From Actinomycetes bacterium (GTDB lineage: Bacteria; Actinomycetota; Acidimicrobiia; Acidimicrobiales; SZUA-35): a stretch of 33,389 bases of DNA. Location: contig JAAETV010000367.1 in assembly GCA_024227975.1 (NCBI GenBank), positions 1-33,389 on the forward strand, read 5' to 3'. The first letter of the stretch is position 1; each line of letters starts with the position of its first letter. Below the pieces are notes generated by a model. That model did not search any database. It was not told where the DNA came from and was given only the letters and a program-made list of their open reading frames with translations. The translations under genes were made by a program, and so were the position numbers. This document shows, piece after piece, positions 31,044 through 33,389 of the stretch.

Positions 31044-32011
31044 CGTTCCTGTCGGCCTGGCGGCTCTGGTTTCTGGTCGGTGTCGGGATCCTGACCGTGG
31101 CCTATGTCGTGATGCAGCGCCAGCGGGCCGCCTATTCATTGCGGTTCTCGTCGAGCGAGCTGTTGGATGTGGTTGCCCCCAAGCGACCCGGATTCCGACG
31201 CCATCTGCCGGCCGCCCTGTTCTTGTTGTCGCTGACCACCCTGATCGTGGGTTTCAGCCAACCCGCCCGTCAGGTCAGGGAGCCCCGGGAACGAGCGACC
31301 GTCATCATCGCCATCGACGTATCCCTGTCGATGCAGGCCGAGGACGTCGACCCCAACCGGCTGGAGGCGGCCCAGGAAGCAGCGACGAGATTCGTTGATG
31401 AGCTTCCAGAGACCCTCAATGTCGGGGTGGTGTCATTTGCAGGAACGGCCGCAGTGTTGGTGACTCCTACCCAGGATCGGTTCCCCGTCGTCAACGCCAT
31501 CGAGAACCTGCGCCTAGCAGAATCGACGGCTATCGGTGAAGCCATCTTCACCTCCCTCGATGCCCTCAGCAATGCCCCACCGGACGAGACGGGCGAGCCC
31601 CCACCCGCTCGGATCGTATTGTTGTCGGACGGGGAGACGACGGTTGGTCGCCCCGATGAACTGGCGGTGGCGGCGGCCCGCGATGCTGAGGTTCCGGTCT
31701 CGACGATCGCCTTCGGTACACCCGGAGGCTTCATCATCTATGACGACCCGCAAACGGCTGGGATCGAGTCCGACGAAATTCCGGTCCCGGTCGGCGAGGA
31801 CAACCTGCGCCGAATCGCCGAGAGCACCGATGGCGCATTCTTCACTGCATCCACCTTGGAGGAGTTGGAGTCGGTCTATGAAGACATCGGCTCAGCCATT
31901 GGCTACCAGATGGTAGATCGGGAGATCACCGACTGGTTCGTGGGAGCTGGCATCGCCGCTTTGGCCCTCACGGCCACCGCCAGCTTGGCCTGGTTCCAAC
32001 GCCTCCCCTGA
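31040..32011 (+). CDS. Membrane VWA-domain protein (BatA-like)
   Basis: VWA proteins of this type are thought to be the membrane partners of MoxR ATPases. The 323-residue product has two N-terminal helices (~7-25 and ~56-73) and a C-terminal helix near 296-317. The VWA domain between them shows a complete MIDAS start IAIDVSLSM (Asp93, Ser95, Ser97), LNVGVVSFAGTAAVLVTPTQ and ARIVLLSDGETTVGRPDELA. The ATG at 31040 overlaps the DUF58 stop and has GGGGAG upstream; a longer in-frame start at 30968 lies inside the DUF58 gene and is unlikely. Aerotolerance-related Bat proteins have the same layout. Its substrate is unknown. Confidence 0.92.
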   Translation: MTFLSAWRLWFLVGVGILTVAYVVMQRQRAAYSLRFSSSELLDVVAPKRPGFRRHLPAALFLLSLTTLIVGFSQPARQVREPRERATVIIAIDVSLSMQAEDVDPNRLEAAQEAATRFVDELPETLNVGVVSFAGTAAVLVTPTQDRFPVVNAIENLRLAESTAIGEAIFTSLDALSNAPPDETGEPPPARIVLLSDGETTVGRPDELAVAAARDAEVPVSTIAFGTPGGFIIYDDPQTAGIESDEIPVPVGEDNLRRIAESTDGAFFTASTLEELESVYEDIGSAIGYQMVDREITDWFVGAGIAALALTATASLAWFQRLP

Positions 32012-32094
32012 GGGGCGGGGACCGCCGAGTGGTATCGGGCCTGAGGCAGTGAGGTACAGTCCGAGCACGACCAGGGGCATCCAGGTGGTGTCGG

Positions 32095-32307
32095 ATGAGC
32101 GAACAGGAATGTACAGCAATCGTGAACGAGGGCGAGGCACCGCCCAATCTCCTGTTCACTCCACCCTGTGACTGCCCTCGCTGCGCCCCGGACCGGATCT
32201 ACGACAACTCAGCCGATGAGGGCTGGTTGCGGATCAGGGGCCAGAAGCAGCGCTACCGGGTAGAGGTCATCGACCTGGGTGCCACCGGGCGCGCCGTTCT
32301 CGGCTAG
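32095..32307 (+). CDS. Small hypothetical protein with a CxCxxC motif (70 aa)
   Basis: I do not recognise the family. The product opens MSEQECTAIVNEGEAPPNLL, has FTPPCDCPRCAPDRIYDNSA (a CDCPRC cluster that could bind zinc or iron) and ends with a strand-rich GWLRIRGQKQRYRVEVIDLG. Third codon positions are strongly GC, like neighbouring real genes. GGTGGTG lies about 4 nt before the ATG. It follows the MoxR-DUF58-VWA operon on the same strand after 83 bp, so it could be co-transcribed. There is no signal peptide or helix through the membrane. It is moderately likely to be a true gene. Confidence 0.55.
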   Translation: MSEQECTAIVNEGEAPPNLLFTPPCDCPRCAPDRIYDNSADEGWLRIRGQKQRYRVEVIDLGATGRAVLG

Positions 32308-32353
32308 GCCCGACACCGTTCAGTTCGCCCCGATACCGGGCTGGGTCGCCCAA

Positions 32354-32872
32354 TCAGGTGGTCCAGAGCCAACCAAGATGTTCCCACGGCGGTCGAGACC
32401 GATCCTGGCCCCGTTTCACCCACCAACGATGATTCAACGGGGTCAAAGGTGGAACCTCACCCCGTCCAACTGCGCCCACCCAAGCCCGACACCGAACAGC
32501 AAACAGCCGAATCCGACGAGTCGTCGAAACCGGAGCTCCGACAAACCGATACACGCCCCGCTCGACCCGAACCACCCGACCCCGAGCCACCTCCCACCGC
32601 AACGCATCGGAAACCACCTTCGACGCTCGACCCCCAACATCGAAACCACACTCACCCAGAACCAGTACCATCCGGGCGACCGTCATCGTGCCCCGCTTAC
32701 GAAGCTCATCGACCAACACGAACCGAAGCCCCCTGCCTCGCAACGGCATCACGCCAACCACCCCGACAGCGACTGCACGTCGCTCCAACTCCTGGCCATA
32801 GCGGCTTTCCCAGCCATGTCGGAACTGGGTGGGGTGGGGTTGGGATTGCTGATGGTCGGTCGTGAAACTCAT
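32354..32872 (-). CDS. Hypothetical protein with a winged-helix-like segment (172 aa)
   Basis: I cannot name the family. The product begins MSFTTDHQQSQPHPTQFRHG. Its centre (~57-110: VDELRKRGTMTVARMVLVLG, ASKVVSDALRWEVARGRVVR, VERGVYRFV) looks like a winged-helix of the kind where a helix pair is followed by RGRVVRVERGVYRF strands. I recall similar segments in short ORFs of Acidimicrobiia genomes. The last ~35 residues are Trp/Pro/Arg-rich and may not be conserved. Codons use G and T at third positions far more than the neighbours, matching the skewed base composition of the region. The ATG at 32872 is preferred; the frame continues to 33061 with unlikely sequence. It could be a transferred gene or part of a dispersed repeat. 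Confidence 0.45.
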   Translation of the reverse strand: MSFTTDHQQSQPHPTQFRHGWESRYGQELERRAVAVGVVGVMPLRGRGLRFVLVDELRKRGTMTVARMVLVLGECGFDVGGRASKVVSDALRWEVARGRVVRVERGVYRFVGAPVSTTRRIRLFAVRCRAWVGAVGRGEVPPLTPLNHRWWVKRGQDRSRPPWEHLGWLWTT

Positions 32873-33389
32873 ACATCGAACACTAGTTCGACCCTGTGAC
32901 AGTGGGGGCCGTGGCTGAGTGAAGCCCTGTCGACACCGAGACGAACCGACCACGGCAACACAGCAGCCGTTCGCCTTACAGCGACAAAGCCAGACTCGCA
33001 CAAGAGGCTCAACCCACAAGCCCCGACCCCCAAGCCGCACACCCCAAGCCGCACACCCCAACCCGCGACCTGCCTCACCCGACCACGGTTGTCGCTACAA
33101 CGCGAACGGCCCAGCACGATCCTGTGTTCAACTCACCCGGCCAACCCCATTGTGATGCCCGCCGGACCAGCAGACCCGCAGGCAACAGTACATGCGACAC
33201 CCGACCCGAACGGCAACGGCCACGCCGAGGACGAACCCAGCCACAACCACGGATCAGTAGCCGCCGAGCCCACCCCCAAGGACCCACAACACCTCACCCA
33301 CAACACCACCACACACCGGGCACACCTGAGCCCTCCCCACTTCGGCCAGAGACCAAGGAGAGGGCTCTTTCGCATCCAGAACAACGCGA
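32873..33389. other. Compositionally skewed region, no gene supported
   Basis: The plus strand here is rich in C and A and poor in G and T runs (for example CACAACACCACCACACAC near 33297-33314). Several frames are open on both strands because of this skew, but their translations are Pro/Thr/His/Arg- or Trp/Gly/Val-rich and match nothing I know. A 14-bp unit AAGCCGCACACCCC is repeated in tandem at 33032-33045 and 33046-33059. A minus-strand frame entering from the right edge ends at 33254 and contains CPVCGG, which is too short to call. Confidence 0.5.
33032..33059 (+). repeat. 14-bp tandem repeat (2 copies)
   Basis: AAGCCGCACACCCC occurs twice head to tail, followed by a partial AACCCGCGACC copy. 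It lies in the skewed, apparently non-coding right end. Confidence 0.85.

Noticed and set aside
32001..32020. GC hairpin CCCCTGAGGGG at the VWA gene stop as a terminator
   Set aside because: The stem is very short, overlaps the stop codon and has no T tract.
32279..32899. Plus-strand Pro/Thr/His-rich ORFs (32279-32899, 32449-32865, 32919-33155)
   Set aside because: Their composition simply follows the C/A-rich strand and overlapping frames are open at once; no motif is seen.
33153..33389. Plus-strand frame open to the right edge (starts near GTGATGCCCGCC)
   Set aside because: The translation is Pro/His/Asn/Thr-rich with no domain; its His/Asn-rich linker recalls DUF222-HNH proteins but nothing else supports that.
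33254..33389. Minus-strand frame from the right edge with CPVCGG
   Set aside because: Only about 44 codons are visible and the rest is Gly/Val/Trp low complexity; not enough to call a partial gene.
1..33389. tRNA, rRNA, SRP RNA, transposase or integrase genes
   Set aside because: By eye I found no cloverleaf with a T-arm consensus, no rRNA segments and no recombinase motifs; short RNAs could still be missed without a covariance-model scan.

Overview
This 33.4 kb window is high-GC chromosomal DNA from an actinobacterium. The gene order rpsP-khpA-rimM-trmD-rplS ... yraN-comM-dprA ... rpsB-tsf-pyrH-frr-cdsA-dxr-rseP-ispG-rimP-nusA is the classic actinobacterial arrangement. A WhiG/FliA-type sigma factor, GTG/TTG starts and apparently leaderless genes fit the same phylum. 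Several details (very long Ala/Glu/Pro tails, lost lepB/rnhB/rlmN/proS, a winged-helix-like ORF at the right end) resemble the class Acidimicrobiia, but that placement is inference.

Left and centre (1-22.7 kb) is almost entirely minus-strand housekeeping. Reading right to left in the direction of transcription: SRP receptor ftsY, SRP GTPase ffh, rpsP, khpA, rimM, trmD, rplS, yraN, comM, dprA, a WhiG-type sigma factor, a degenerate M23/LytM protein, rpsB, tsf, pyrH, frr, a CDP-diglyceride synthase with a huge N-terminal extension, dxr, the site-2 protease rseP/rip, ispG, rimP and nusA. nusA is cut by the left edge. Many junctions are ATGA/GTGA overlaps, so translation is probably coupled. The genes serve ribosome biogenesis and translation, protein targeting, natural transformation/DNA processing, phospholipid synthesis and the MEP isoprenoid pathway. 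Two small plus-strand genes interrupt the block: a helical 77-residue protein at 2293 and a Cys/His-rich 85-residue protein at 16600.

The 22.7-28.8 kb region is also minus strand. It holds a membrane-anchored nucleotide-sugar 4,6-dehydratase (CapD/PglF type) with its own promoter. It also holds a tight cassette of alpha/beta hydrolase, OmpR-type response regulator, sensor kinase and membrane-anchored HtrA protease, arranged like mycobacterial MprA-MprB-PepD envelope-stress loci.

From 28.86 kb the plus strand carries a MoxR ATPase - DUF58 - VWA (BatA-like) operon, followed by a small CxCxxC protein. The last kilobase differs in composition: its plus strand is rich in C and A, it carries one plausible minus-strand winged-helix-type ORF, and its final ~500 bp have no gene I can support.

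No CRISPR array, transposase, integrase, tRNA or rRNA was recognised. Nothing here is clearly an undescribed defence or mobile system. The best leads are the repeat-built protein tails, the CdsA extension, the candidate leader structures of rimP-nusA and rpsB, the hydrolase-containing two-component/HtrA cassette, and the compositionally odd right end.
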